Source: CAVTYH01 sp963738835
GTDB taxonomy: Bacteria; Planctomycetota; Planctomycetia; Pirellulales; JADZDJ01
NCBI GenBank assembly: GCA_963738835.1
Contig: CAVTYH010000009.1
Coordinates: 372,001-436,000, forward strand
Length of the DNA: 64,000 nt
Direction of reading: 5' to 3'
Part shown: positions 49,201 to 58,064 of the stretch, in pieces
Layout of the letters: each line of letters opens with the position of its first letter
How positions within the stretch are numbered: the stretch's first letter is position 1
Position numbers and translations under genes: made by a program
Notes under the pieces: model-generated
What the model was told of the DNA's origin: nothing
Database searches by the model: none
The model's input: the letters and a program-made list of their open reading frames with translations, nothing else

Positions 49201-49734
49201 CCGACCGGTCAAGACGTGATTTCTTATCTGCTTTATCCACGCGTGTTTCAAGATTTCGCCGCGCTGCAGGCGCAGTATTCGGACACCAGCATGTTGCCCA
49301 CGCCGTTTTTCCTGTACGGCCAGCAGCCTGGCGAAGAACTGACGATCGACATCGAGCCGGGCAAAACCCTCATTGTTAAATTGCTCACCGTGGGCGAACC
49401 GCATCCCGACGGCAGCCGCACGGTGTTCTTTGAATTGAACGGCCAGCCCCGCAGCGTGTCGGTGTTCGACAAGTCGCTGAAGGCCGAAGTCGTGCGCCGT
49501 CCGAAAGCCAATCCAAACGATCCAAAGCAGGTCGCCGCGCCCATGCCTGGCCTTGTGGTCACCGTACCCATCAAACCGGGCGACAGTGTGAAAAAAGGCC
49601 AGAAACTGTTATCGCTGGAAGCAATGAAAATGGAAACCACGCTTTATGCTGACGGCGATGGTCGCATTGCCGATGTGCTTGTCAAACCGGGGACACCGGT
49701 GGAAGCGGGCGAGTTAGTTGTACAGATGGAGTGA
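46290..49734 (+). CDS. pyc: pyruvate carboxylase (one frame break)
   Basis: About 1,148 residues across one break near 48943 (TTTACGCGCTG has an extra C before A-L-F-L-V-T-N-N). It carboxylates pyruvate to oxaloacetate with biotin. Domains in order: biotin carboxylase (K-L-L-V-A-N-R-S-E-I-A-I-R-V-F, A-A-H-G-G-G-G-R-G-M-R, E-V-N-P-R-I-Q-V-E-H), carboxyltransferase (D-T-T-M-R-N-A-H-Q-S, I-K-D-M-A-G-L-C-K-P, H-F-H-T-H-D-T-S-G) and biotin carrier (L-E-A-M-K-M-E-T). The metal Asp of the usual R-D-A-H-Q-S is Asn. I chose the ATG at 46290 (M-K-P-I-R-K-L-L-V). Confidence 0.93.
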
Positions 49735-49953
49735 CATCGCCTGTTGATCGACGTGGCATTCAGCGTGAAAGGCCTCGACGGCAGTTTCGGGAATTTTCGG
49801 CAGCCGGTTTCCGGAAGTTCCTAGGAAAGTTTCGGTGCCAGCCAACCGTTTGTCGCGCAGCTCGTTTTCCAAGTTGGCGAAAATTCGTGGTGGGCAGCAC
49901 AATATATTGTTATTCTTGGAGTGAGAGCAAGCCGTTTCGAGAGGAGATTTGGC

Positions 49954-51513
49954 GTGTCATTTAACCGAGCTACGTGGGTTCTCGTGAGTGTGGCAGCGTT
50001 GTCCGGTGCCGTGGAACGTGGATGGGCTGATACGCCGCCTGCAATCAACTTGTCCACGGGGATTCAAGTCAAACTGAAGACCGTTGCGACACTCTCTACG
50101 GGCAATGCTGCCCAAGGGATTATCGATCAGGGCATCAATGTGGGCGACTCGCGGTTATTCCTTGTCGGTCGCGACGGGCAGGTTCGGGTTTTGAACAACG
50201 GCGTTGTTTCGGCGACTCCGTTCCTGAGCACATCCGCCATCAGCGGCGTCAATGCGATTCCGCTCATTGCCGACACCGGTGGCGGCGAGCGCGGTTTTTT
50301 AGGCGCCGCCTTCAGTCCCGACTTTAATAACGTCGGCACAGCCGGATATCGAAAATTCTACTCGTACACCAGTGAAATGAAGTCGGGCAGCGCCGATTTC
50401 TTCAATCCGGAAATTGGCGCGACTGGTGGCGACCATCAAAGTGTCATTCGCGAATGGACCGCCAACGCCGCCGGAACCGCGATTGATACTTCGATTGCCT
50501 CCCGGGTAGTCATGCGAATTGCTGAACCGCAGAGCAATCATAATGGCGGGGCATTGATGTTCAGCCCCGTCGACAATTATCTGTATGTCAGCCTGGGTGA
50601 CGGCGGTGGCGGGAACGACAATAACAACGGAGTCAGCAGTACGACCGATGGTCACACCAACAGCCCCGGCGCCGGCTTAGCGCACGGTAATGCCCAAGAC
50701 AAGACACAAATCCTTGGGAAGATTATCCGCATCAAACCCACGATCGACGCGGACCCCAATACCACGCTGAGCGTGAACGGAAAATATCGTGTTCCCAACA
50801 GCAATCCATTCGCGGGAGCGACTGCAGGCCTGGATGAGGTTTTCGCCTACGGATTGCGGAACCCATTCCGTGTTAGTTTCGATCTCGGCAGCAGCCTCGC
50901 TGACTCCAATCGAGGCCGCTTATTTGCCGGCGACGTAGGACAGGGAGCCCGTGAAGAAATCGATATGATCACGAGCGGTGGCAACTACGGCTGGGTGATC
51001 AAAGAAGGCACGATTGATACTTCCGGCGTCGGTCCATATAGCGATCCGGGTAATTTGATTCGTCCGATTGCCGAATACACTCACAGCGACGGCATCGCGG
51101 TGATCGGCGGTTTCGTCTATCGCGGATCTTCCATTCCTGCGTTGCAAGGAAAGTACGTCTTCGGCGAGTATTTTCTTTCCGGCACGGGTGGAAGATTGTT
51201 TTACACAGATTCAACTACACCAGCATCCGGGTTGAATACGATATTTCAATTTCGCATCGATCCTACCGGCGACGCGTTGCCAGGCTCCAGCAACCGTTTG
51301 GTTGGATTCGGTGAAGACTCCAACGGTGAGCTGTACGCGATGTTCAGCACTTTTCCGAGTTCCGGCACCAATGGGGTCGGGACGATTGTCATGCTCGTGC
51401 CAGAGCCGGCGACTTGGTGGTTAGGTGCAATTGGCGCTTGTGGAATAAGCTTATTGCTGTGCCGGCGGCAATCGTCAAGGCAGTCGTTACGGGTCAAACG
51501 GCAAGCCCGATGA
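49954..51513 (+). CDS. PQQ-type glucose/sorbosone dehydrogenase-like PEP-CTERM protein
   Basis: About 519 residues. The GTG at 49954 follows AGGAG and opens a signal peptide (T-W-V-L-V-S-V-A-A-L-S-G-A). The main domain is a six-bladed propeller of the soluble glucose/sorbosone dehydrogenase family: G-G-E-R-G-F-L-G-A-A-F-S-P, N-H-N-G-G-A-L-M-F, L-Y-V-S-L-G-D-G-G, I-L-G-K-I-I-R-I, Y-G-L-R-N-P-F-R, D-V-G-Q-G-A-R-E-E-I-D. The end is V-P-E-P-A-T, a hydrophobic stretch and an Arg-rich tail (R-R-Q-S-S-R-Q), so it is exported and exosortase-processed. Whether PQQ is bound is unknown. Confidence 0.87.
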   Translation: MSFNRATWVLVSVAALSGAVERGWADTPPAINLSTGIQVKLKTVATLSTGNAAQGIIDQGINVGDSRLFLVGRDGQVRVLNNGVVSATPFLSTSAISGVNAIPLIADTGGGERGFLGAAFSPDFNNVGTAGYRKFYSYTSEMKSGSADFFNPEIGATGGDHQSVIREWTANAAGTAIDTSIASRVVMRIAEPQSNHNGGALMFSPVDNYLYVSLGDGGGGNDNNNGVSSTTDGHTNSPGAGLAHGNAQDKTQILGKIIRIKPTIDADPNTTLSVNGKYRVPNSNPFAGATAGLDEVFAYGLRNPFRVSFDLGSSLADSNRGRLFAGDVGQGAREEIDMITSGGNYGWVIKEGTIDTSGVGPYSDPGNLIRPIAEYTHSDGIAVIGGFVYRGSSIPALQGKYVFGEYFLSGTGGRLFYTDSTTPASGLNTIFQFRIDPTGDALPGSSNRLVGFGEDSNGELYAMFSTFPSSGTNGVGTIVMLVPEPATWWLGAIGACGISLLLCRRQSSRQSLRVKRQAR

Positions 51514-51570
51514 TGGGAGTACGCCAAAAACATTCAAGTGGCTAAGCACGAGCCTCGACACAAGCCGTCT

Positions 51571-51984
51571 TCAATAAATCGGCCAAACACCAGGCGTGAC
51601 AATTTCAATGAGGTTTTGGTCGGGATCGCGCAAATAGATGCTGGTGCCGCCGCGTTCCCAGTGGACTCGGCTTTCAATCGGCACTTTTTGGGAAGCAAGA
51701 TGAGATTCCCATTTCGGCAGTTCCTCGGCGGCGCATGAAAATGCCATGTGCATCTGTCCGTTGCCATCATGCGGCGGAATAACCCCGCCTGGGAGCAATA
51801 CTGGCTTCGTCGTCCCGCCGTGCAGAAACAGCAGTAGCACCTGCTTGTCGGCCACAGAAAGTGCACAAAACCGATCGTCACCAACCATTTTCCGCACGCC
51901 AAAGACGCGCTGGAAAAATCCTTCGGCTCGTGCCATATCAGACACATAGAGCGCCGTCTCGATGATTCCGGTCAACTGTGGCAT
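51571..51984 (-). CDS. VOC superfamily (glyoxalase/dioxygenase-like) protein
   Basis: About 137 residues. Two beta-alpha-beta-beta-beta units are visible: E-T-A-L-Y-V-S-D-M-A-R-A-E-G-F-F-Q-R-V-F-G and V-H-W-E-R-G-G-T-S-I-Y-L-R-D-P-D-Q-N-L-I-E-I. Metal ligand candidates are His in H-M-A-F and Glu in I-E-I. Members include glyoxalases, dioxygenases and antibiotic-binding proteins; specificity is not readable. The start at 51984 (M-P-Q-L-T) is preferred to 51990. Confidence 0.85.
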   Translation of the reverse strand: MPQLTGIIETALYVSDMARAEGFFQRVFGVRKMVGDDRFCALSVADKQVLLLFLHGGTTKPVLLPGGVIPPHDGNGQMHMAFSCAAEELPKWESHLASQKVPIESRVHWERGGTSIYLRDPDQNLIEIVTPGVWPIY

Positions 51985-52229
51985 CAGCACACGTTATGAT
52001 ATCGCCCGACCATGTCGGTCGACTTGACAGTACACGCTGTGAAAGTCGTCAGCAACAAGTGTGAGAACTTAGGCATCGTACCTGAAATGCCGCATTTCGA
52101 CCACCAATCAAAACCGACGGGCTGTGCATCAGCCAAGATGCCGCATCGAGCAGAGGGCTTGCCACAATCTGAAAATGTCTGCTGCTAACTCGCCGCAATC
52201 AACACGATTCTGATGCAGCTGACCCGGAT

Positions 52230-52814
52230 TCACCGCGTTGTGAGAACGGCCCGTTGGTCGGCTCGTTGAATCGATGACTCAACAGAAATACCGTTGTGCA
52301 AATGTACGCAATTGCCGATTGAGGCGGTTGAGACTTGCAATGCTTCCTCCGCCCGAGTGAGCAGCGCAGGCATTTCATCTCCGGGCTGTGCTTCCGCGGC
52401 TCCGACACTGATGCGGAAGGTCAGCTTTTCGTCAAGCAATTGCAACGGGCAGCTCTCAATGTGCCCCTTAACTCGTTTGGCGACGGTCACGGCATCCATT
52501 AAAGCCGCACCGGGCAGTTCGATGCCGAACACATCCACATCGTACCGGACCACGAGATCCATTTCGCGCGCCGCCGCTGTGAAGAATTGTGTGCAGGCCT
52601 TCAGCACCAGCTTCCCCGTCGCTTCGCCGCGCCGGGTCATCAAATCATAGAGGCTGCCGACTTTGATTAAAATAATCGACAATCGATTGCCGTGTCTTTG
52701 CGATTCTGCCAGCCGCCGGCGAACATCTTCCTGAAGAGCAACGCGACTGGGTAGTCCGGTCTGCTGATCAGTGCGCATGTCGGCGCCGACTGCCTTGGGC
52801 ATGGATTTATCCAT
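52230..52814 (-). CDS. degenerate GGDEF domain protein
   Basis: 194 residues. T-G-L-P-S-R-V-A-L at the start, I-I-L-I-K-V, V-V-R-Y-D-V-D-V-F-G-I and I-S-V-G-A-A-E mark a diguanylate cyclase fold. The signature motif position reads Y-D-V-D-V-F rather than G-G-D-E-F, so the two Gly and the Glu needed for GTP binding and catalysis are lost. The protein is probably not a cyclase and may bind a partner or c-di-GMP-unrelated ligand. No sensor domain or membrane segment is present. RNA-level neighbours are unrelated. Confidence 0.8.
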   Translation of the reverse strand: MDKSMPKAVGADMRTDQQTGLPSRVALQEDVRRRLAESQRHGNRLSIILIKVGSLYDLMTRRGEATGKLVLKACTQFFTAAAREMDLVVRYDVDVFGIELPGAALMDAVTVAKRVKGHIESCPLQLLDEKLTFRISVGAAEAQPGDEMPALLTRAEEALQVSTASIGNCVHLHNGISVESSIQRADQRAVLTTR

Positions 52815-53016
52815 TGCACCACCTCACCATTTATCTGTTCCAGCCTCTTTTTTCTGACTCGCAAAATGTACGTTTTGCCCAGAGAGTTGTCAAAAGAATC
52901 TCTCACATGGGGCACTAGCGACGACCTTCGCCATCACAACCTGAACGGTGCAGCGCGATTAACCAACCGACGGCGCAACCAGTGAGATCGCGCTTGATGT
53001 CGCCGGACTGCTGCGA

Positions 53017-53439
53017 TTATTTGATAAGCAGCGCCGAGCCGGAGTTCCACGGCCCCTGCTCGGTGTTGAACTGATACATGGGCGAATCGCGATAACGCTC
53101 TTCCCACTCGCGCTGGTTCGCTGCAGCGCTGTCCCGCAGGAATTTCTCGAACGTTTGATCAGAGCTTGCACCGCCGAATCGCAGCATCATGTTGATGGGA
53201 TGCGGAGTTTTCTTCGAGAAGAGTGCATTGACATAAGGTGCCGCCAACACACCAACGCAGGCCAGCACGGCCACGCCAGCCACGAGTGAAATCCACGAAT
53301 TAGCTCGCTCCCAAGACCTTGTGGGTAATACCGACGGTTGCTCGGACTCCGTGCTCAACGTTGTTGCCGCCGCGGCAAGTCGCGCTTGCTCGGCTTGCTC
53401 GAAATACTTTGCAGACGTTAACTCGTGAATTTCTGACAT
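53017..53439 (-). CDS. single-pass membrane protein of unknown function
   Basis: 140 residues. A hydrophilic N-terminal part (about 45 residues, Ala/Glu-rich) is followed by one membrane helix (S-L-V-A-G-V-A-V-L-A-C-V-G-V-L-A) and a C-terminal part with R-F-G-G-A-S-S-D-Q-T-F-E-K-F-L-R-D. The last residues (G-P-W-N-S-G-S-A-L-L-I-K) look conserved in style but I know no family. It lies between the GGDEF protein and the tRNA gene. Confidence 0.5.
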   Translation of the reverse strand: MSEIHELTSAKYFEQAEQARLAAAATTLSTESEQPSVLPTRSWERANSWISLVAGVAVLACVGVLAAPYVNALFSKKTPHPINMMLRFGGASSDQTFEKFLRDSAAANQREWEERYRDSPMYQFNTEQGPWNSGSALLIK

Positions 53440-53712
53440 CGGTGTTGCACTTGGATGCGCGGCTAATTCTATTTCAAGTCTAGCTCACTTTTTGGGTCGC
53501 GGAATGGCATTTGAACTTGCAAGCTCCGAGTCATTGCGGCGCCGAAAACGGCACAGGGCGTGAGATTTGCGACCAAAGGGGTTACTTCGTCGCTTCAGAA
53601 GTCCATTGACCCGTGTCGAAAAGTAGCGCACATAATCCACCGATTTCGCGACGAGCAGGGCGCTAGTTCAGTTGCGGGCCAAGAGACCATTTTGTAGAGA
53701 TAACCCGATCAG

Positions 53713-53799
53713 CGGATGGGGAGGGATTCGAACCCACGGTGGACTTTCGCCCACGCCGGTTTTCAAGACCGGTGCCTTAAACCGCTCGGCCACCCATCC
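53713..53799 (-). tRNA. tRNA-Ser(TGA)
   Basis: 87 bases on the minus strand. The acceptor arm GGATGGG pairs with CCCATCC with G as discriminator. The anticodon loop CTTGAAA (anticodon TGA, reading UCA) closes a CCGGT/ACCGG stem. A long variable arm (GTGGGCGAAAGTCCAC) follows, as expected of class II tRNA-Ser, then GGTTCGAATCC in the T arm. CCA is not encoded. Confidence 0.95.
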
Positions 53800-53956
53800 A
53801 GATTCATCGCAACTGTAACGATGACGGCGTGAATCCGTCAAATGTTCAGCAGCAAGTGCGTTGACGATTCGCCGCCGGCCTGCTACAAGGAATGGCTTAC
53901 ATTCGCCGATGTAGGGGCGAATTCGTGAGACCCGGCGTCATTTAGGAGTTTTCAGC

Positions 53957-54148
53957 GTGGGCGGAATTAGCGATCGAAAACAGGAAATCAAACGTCGGCG
54001 ACACCGTCGCAAGAAGCTGGCGATTTTCAAACGGCGGTTGAAGAAGGCCACCGTTTCAGAACGAACTGTCATCGCCGATAAAATTCGCAAATTGACGCCT
54101 GGTTGCGAGACGATCATCGAAGCTTGGGGCTTGGAAGAGCGCAAGTAG
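53957..54148 (+). CDS. small basic planctomycete protein (DUF6800-like)
   Basis: 63 residues starting at GTG 53957, with AGGAG about nine bases before. It begins G-G-I-S-D-R-K-Q-E-I-K-R-R-R-H-R-R-K-K-L and is rich in Lys/Arg throughout; the middle has S-E-R-T-V-I-A-D-K-I-R-K-L-T-P-G. This resembles the small DUF6800-type proteins of planctomycetes with an R-R-R-H-R-R-x-K motif. Charge suggests nucleic-acid or ribosome contact, but no function is known. Confidence 0.7.
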   Translation: MGGISDRKQEIKRRRHRRKKLAIFKRRLKKATVSERTVIADKIRKLTPGCETIIEAWGLEERK

Positions 54149-54271
54149 CTGGGTTTATGGCTCGCCAGATCGAGAACCTGTCCATGGCGACTCGTTGGCG
54201 CAAGCCGCTCGTCATGTGGACGATGATCGCTCCGCCCTAAGGTGGCGAACTGCGGTAAGGAGCGACGATAA

Positions 54272-55846
54272 ATGCATCCGCCACTGCGATGGCCGCTGCG
54301 GTATCAAATCTTGGCGCCATTCACCTTGGTGCTGCTCGTGGCGATCGTCACCGTGAGCATTTTGAACGCGGTCTTTGCCACGCAGCGTTCTCGGCGGCAG
54401 ATTGAAGAGCAGCTCAAGGGAATCGCCGCCACGCTGGCGGATTCGTCCTTCCCTTTGACCGATGTGGTGCTGCGACAAATGCACGGGCTTTCCGGCGCCG
54501 AATTCGTTTTCGCCGATGAGCAAGGGCAGCGCCTGGCAGCTAGCAGCAACTTGGAATTGCCATCGCCGCAGCAACCCGTAGTCGCAGGTCGATGGCAGCA
54601 ATTGCATTTAGGTCCGGCGATCGCAATTGGAACCGATCGGTACTTCTCGATGTTCTTGGCCATGCCGGGCCGCGGACTGCAACCGCCTGGCGTATTGCAC
54701 ATTTTCTATCCGGAGCGATTCTGGCAGGAAGCACGAAACGAAGCCATTGTACCGCCGCTCATCGTAGGAGCGGCGGCGTTGGCAACCACCGTGCTTGTCG
54801 CACTGGTGCTGGCCGGTCGTCTGACGCGACCCATTTTGGAATTGCGTGCTCAAGTAAGTCGCATCGCCATGGCCGCTTATAAGCCGATGCCGCTGCCGCG
54901 CCGAAACGATGAATTGCGCGATCTGGCAGCGTCGGTCAATCGATTGGCGGAGCAACTAGCCGAAATGGAACGTGTTATTCGGCGCAGCGAGCGACTCGCG
55001 CTCGTCGGACAACTGGCCGGCGGACTGGCGCATCATCTGCGGAACAATGTCACGGGCGCGCTGATGGCGGTACAGTTGCACGCCCGCCAGTGCGATGCCG
55101 ATTGCGAAAGTCTGACGGTTGCAATCCGGCAATTAAACCTGCTGGAGGGAAATTTGAAACAGTTGCTGTCTACTCCGCAATCGAAATGCGAGACGGCGGC
55201 CAAGTCCGAGGTCCGACTAAGCACGATCGTCGATGAAGTCGTTGAGCTGGTCAACCCGTCGCTGCGGCATCGTCGCATTGCGCTGTCGGTTATTGATCCA
55301 GTGCATGACGACTACACTTCAGCAACCAACGGCCAAACCGATGGATTGCCCAGTTTCACGTTGTATGGCGACCCCGGGCAGCTGCGGCAAATGCTGGTCA
55401 ATCTGCTGCTGAACGGCGCCGATGCCGCAGGACCCGGTGGATGGGTGAAGATCGCCATCGAGGAATCGAAAATGCCAGTCACGGGTAACGGCGTTGGCTC
55501 CAACCTTGATCCAACCGAATTGAATGCACCGCATGTTGTCTTGCGAGTCGTCGACAGCGGCTCCGGACCAGCCCCTGAAATTGCCGCTCGGCTGTTTGAG
55601 CCCTTTGTGACGAGTAAACCCGAGGGAATTGGACTCGGCCTTGCCGTTTCGCAGCAAATTGTTCAAGCGCACGGCGGGAGTATTTTCTTCAGCCGCGATA
55701 ACGGCGAAACTTGTGTTGAGGTGCATTTGCCGCTAGTCAATGCAGAATCAAATCGTCTGAGTGTTTCGGCGCCGGTGAACCTCATTAAACAAACACCAGA
55801 CGCAAGTTTTCAGACACCAACTGTGCAGTCATGTCCAATATCCTGA
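54272..55846 (+). CDS. NtrB-like sensor histidine kinase
   Basis: 524 residues. Two membrane helices (about 15-36 and 165-190) enclose a periplasmic sensor region. A HAMP segment (R-P-I-L-E-L-R-A-Q-V) precedes the dimerisation helix with L-V-G-Q-L-A-G-G-L-A-H-H-L-R-N-N, where His is phosphorylated. The ATPase part has the N box N-L-L-L-N-G-A-D-A and G boxes V-D-S-G-S-G, E-P-F-V-T-S-K-P-E-G-I-G-L-G-L-A. The order fits NtrB/AtoS/ZraS-type partners of sigma54 activators. It overlaps the regulator gene by 16 bases, so the two are an operon. Confidence 0.92.
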   Translation: MHPPLRWPLRYQILAPFTLVLLVAIVTVSILNAVFATQRSRRQIEEQLKGIAATLADSSFPLTDVVLRQMHGLSGAEFVFADEQGQRLAASSNLELPSPQQPVVAGRWQQLHLGPAIAIGTDRYFSMFLAMPGRGLQPPGVLHIFYPERFWQEARNEAIVPPLIVGAAALATTVLVALVLAGRLTRPILELRAQVSRIAMAAYKPMPLPRRNDELRDLAASVNRLAEQLAEMERVIRRSERLALVGQLAGGLAHHLRNNVTGALMAVQLHARQCDADCESLTVAIRQLNLLEGNLKQLLSTPQSKCETAAKSEVRLSTIVDEVVELVNPSLRHRRIALSVIDPVHDDYTSATNGQTDGLPSFTLYGDPGQLRQMLVNLLLNGADAAGPGGWVKIAIEESKMPVTGNGVGSNLDPTELNAPHVVLRVVDSGSGPAPEIAARLFEPFVTSKPEGIGLGLAVSQQIVQAHGGSIFFSRDNGETCVEVHLPLVNAESNRLSVSAPVNLIKQTPDASFQTPTVQSCPIS

Positions 55847-57222
55847 TCGTTGACGACGAAGAAAGCATTTGCTGGGGACTTAGCCGATTGCTCACTGGCG
55901 AAGGCCATGCAGTCAGCATTGCCTCGTCGGCGGAAGAGGCGTTCGACAAAACGCCGCAAGCGCAACCCGATTTGATCGTGCTCGATGTTCGTCTTCCCGG
56001 CATGGATGGCCTGGCGGCGATGGATCGATTTCGTGAATGGATGGGGCCCGTGCCGATTGTCGTTATTACGGCCTTTGGAAGCTTGAACACGGCCGTGGCG
56101 GCACTTGGGCAAGGCGCGTTCGATTATTTGCCCAAGCCGTTTGATTTGGATCAGGCGGCAGCGGTCATCCACCGGGCGCTTTCTCTGCCACAGCTCAGCG
56201 ATTCGACGATTGCATTGGAAGAACCGCGACCGGAAGAGCAACTCTTTGGCGCCAGCCCGGCAATGCAGGAAGTGTTCAAGCGCATTGCGCTGGTCGCGCC
56301 CACTGCTGCGGCAGTGCTGATTAGCGGCGAAACCGGCACTGGCAAGGAACTCGTTGCGCGGGCCGTACATCGCCATTCTTTGCGCGCCGCCGCGCCGTTG
56401 GTGCCAGTCAACCTGGCATCGCTTAGTCCAACGCTTGTGGAAAGCGAATTGTTTGGCCATGTTCGCGGTGCTTTCACCGGCGCGGCGACATCGCGGCAGG
56501 GCTTGCTGGAACTCGCGAATGGCGCGACCGTCTTTTTCGATGAAGCCTGTGACATTCCGCCGAGTGTTCAAGTCAAGTTGCTGCGTGTGCTGGAACAACA
56601 AGAAGTTACGCCGGTCGGCGACACCCAGCCGCGGCGAACCAGTTTTCGAGTGATTGCCGCCACGAATCGCGATCTGCGCAAGGAAGGCAATGAAGGGCGA
56701 TTTCGCAGCGACCTGTTTTTTCGCCTGGCCGTTTTCGAAATCCATTTGCCTCCACTGCGCGAGCGGCGCGAAGAAATTCCACAACTGGCTGAATTGTTTT
56801 TGCGTAGGTTGGCAACTCCGCATCGAACAGCGCCGCAGATGCTGCCATCGACCATCGAGGAATTGTGCCGACGCGATTGGCCAGGCAATGTCCGCGAGCT
56901 CCGCAATTCGGTCGAGCACGGCGCGCTCATGGCTCGGGGCGGCGCGATTGCGCCGGAGCATTTGCCGCCGCCAACCATGTTGGGTCAAACAGCGGTCAGG
57001 GAACCAAAAGTTGAATTTAACGAGGCCGTTCGCAATTGGGCCCAACTGCAGCTCGCCGAGTCTGGTCCCAGCGACGAACTCTACCAGCGGTTTCTGGCGG
57101 CCGCGGAACCGGTATTGTTCGACGTTGTTCTGGATGCCGCCGGGCAAAACCGTGCTCAGGCCGCCACGATGCTCGGCATCCATCGAGCCACGCTGCGCAA
57201 AAAACTGCGCGAAGCCGAGTGA
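55831..57222 (+). CDS. NtrC-like sigma54-dependent response regulator
   Basis: 463 residues. Receiver domain: I-V-D-D-E-E-S, phospho-Asp in I-V-L-D-V-R-L-P-G-M-D-G, and the Lys of Y-L-P-K-P-F. Central AAA+ domain: Walker A G-E-T-G-T-G-K-E-L-V-A, the sigma54-contact loop G-A-F-T-G-A, V-F-F-D-E-A-C-D-I (Walker B), R-F-R-S-D-L-F-F-R-L-A and R-D-W-P-G-N-V-R-E-L-R-N. C-terminal Fis-type helix-turn-helix: A-A-T-M-L-G-I-H-R-A-T-L-R-K-K-L. So it activates RpoN promoters in response to the upstream kinase; target genes are not visible here. Confidence 0.95.
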   Translation: MSNILIVDDEESICWGLSRLLTGEGHAVSIASSAEEAFDKTPQAQPDLIVLDVRLPGMDGLAAMDRFREWMGPVPIVVITAFGSLNTAVAALGQGAFDYLPKPFDLDQAAAVIHRALSLPQLSDSTIALEEPRPEEQLFGASPAMQEVFKRIALVAPTAAAVLISGETGTGKELVARAVHRHSLRAAAPLVPVNLASLSPTLVESELFGHVRGAFTGAATSRQGLLELANGATVFFDEACDIPPSVQVKLLRVLEQQEVTPVGDTQPRRTSFRVIAATNRDLRKEGNEGRFRSDLFFRLAVFEIHLPPLRERREEIPQLAELFLRRLATPHRTAPQMLPSTIEELCRRDWPGNVRELRNSVEHGALMARGGAIAPEHLPPPTMLGQTAVREPKVEFNEAVRNWAQLQLAESGPSDELYQRFLAAAEPVLFDVVLDAAGQNRAQAATMLGIHRATLRKKLREAE

Positions 57223-58064
57223 CGCTGCCGCGTTCGGCTCTGCGGCGAAAGCGATGAAAAAATAAAAATCGATGCGGCAATGTCGAAGCAACAAGCCTGG
57301 AAATGCCGGCCCTTTTGTAAAACATTGCCACACGACTGTCGCCGCAGGCGAGGCAGTGGCGAACTCTGATTCCGTGATACGCACTTCGATGTTGTCATTC
57401 CTTGAGTGCTGTGTGCGACCAATCCGGCCAGACGCGAAAGCTTGGCGATTGGCGGAAACCGCGCGCAGCAGCTTTCCGGAGTTCATCGCCCGCGGGAAAC
57501 ATTGCACCGCTGGGGTCGTCGAGTTTCCCGGTAAATATCGCTTACCGGAGCCCCATTTTTCCTGCCGGCACAGAGCGGACTTTTGAAAAGCGCAAGCTTT
57601 TTCGAGAAAAACACCAATTTTGCCAATACGCGCTGGCAAAAAATAAAACCCAGGGCAAAATGTTTCACTGAACTCCTCGGAAAAACCAGCTTTTCTTCCA
57701 AGATCTTTTCCCGCGACTTTCCCCGCGCGGTTCCAGTACGATTTGCTTCCCTGGCTGTCGCCCGTAATTCCTCGGGCTTTGCCGATGATTGAGCTCGACC
57801 ATCGTGATGTTCAAATGCGTCCATTTCGGCGGTCACTCGTTGGCGAAACCTAGTGTGGCGGTCGCAGTCGGCAGCTTTCGCTGCCCACTTCAGCAGCGTC
57901 CAGTATAGTGTACGTAAATATAAAAGTCAAGCTCCTTAATAGGCCACGAGCGACGGTCGTTGCAGCGGCTGTAGAAAGTCGGTTAGACTGGAACTGCCGC
58001 GAGCTGAACATCGCGGAGATCAAATGGTCGGCGTGGATCGTGGCGGCTTTTCGGAAAACAAACC
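57223..58064. other. intergenic region without recognised gene
   Basis: About 840 bases between the regulator and the convergent DUF1559 gene. No frame is convincing. It holds an inverted repeat TTTTGCCA/TGGCAAAA at 57618-57641 with an eight-base spacer, and a TATAGTGTAC motif at 57904. Confidence 0.55.
57904..57913 (+). promoter_or_regulatory. TATAGTGTAC motif, orphan copy D
   Basis: This copy is identical to copies A and B, but no phased array follows within several hundred bases on either strand. Read on the minus strand the flank gives TTGACT, 17 bases, TATACT, a very good sigma70 promoter pointing left. The site may therefore be bidirectional. Confidence 0.4.

Noticed and set aside
57618..57641. 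Intrinsic terminator after the NtrC-like gene
   Set aside because: The stem is only eight AT-rich pairs and lies about 400 bases after the stop, so it is too weak to call. It is mentioned as a plain inverted repeat.
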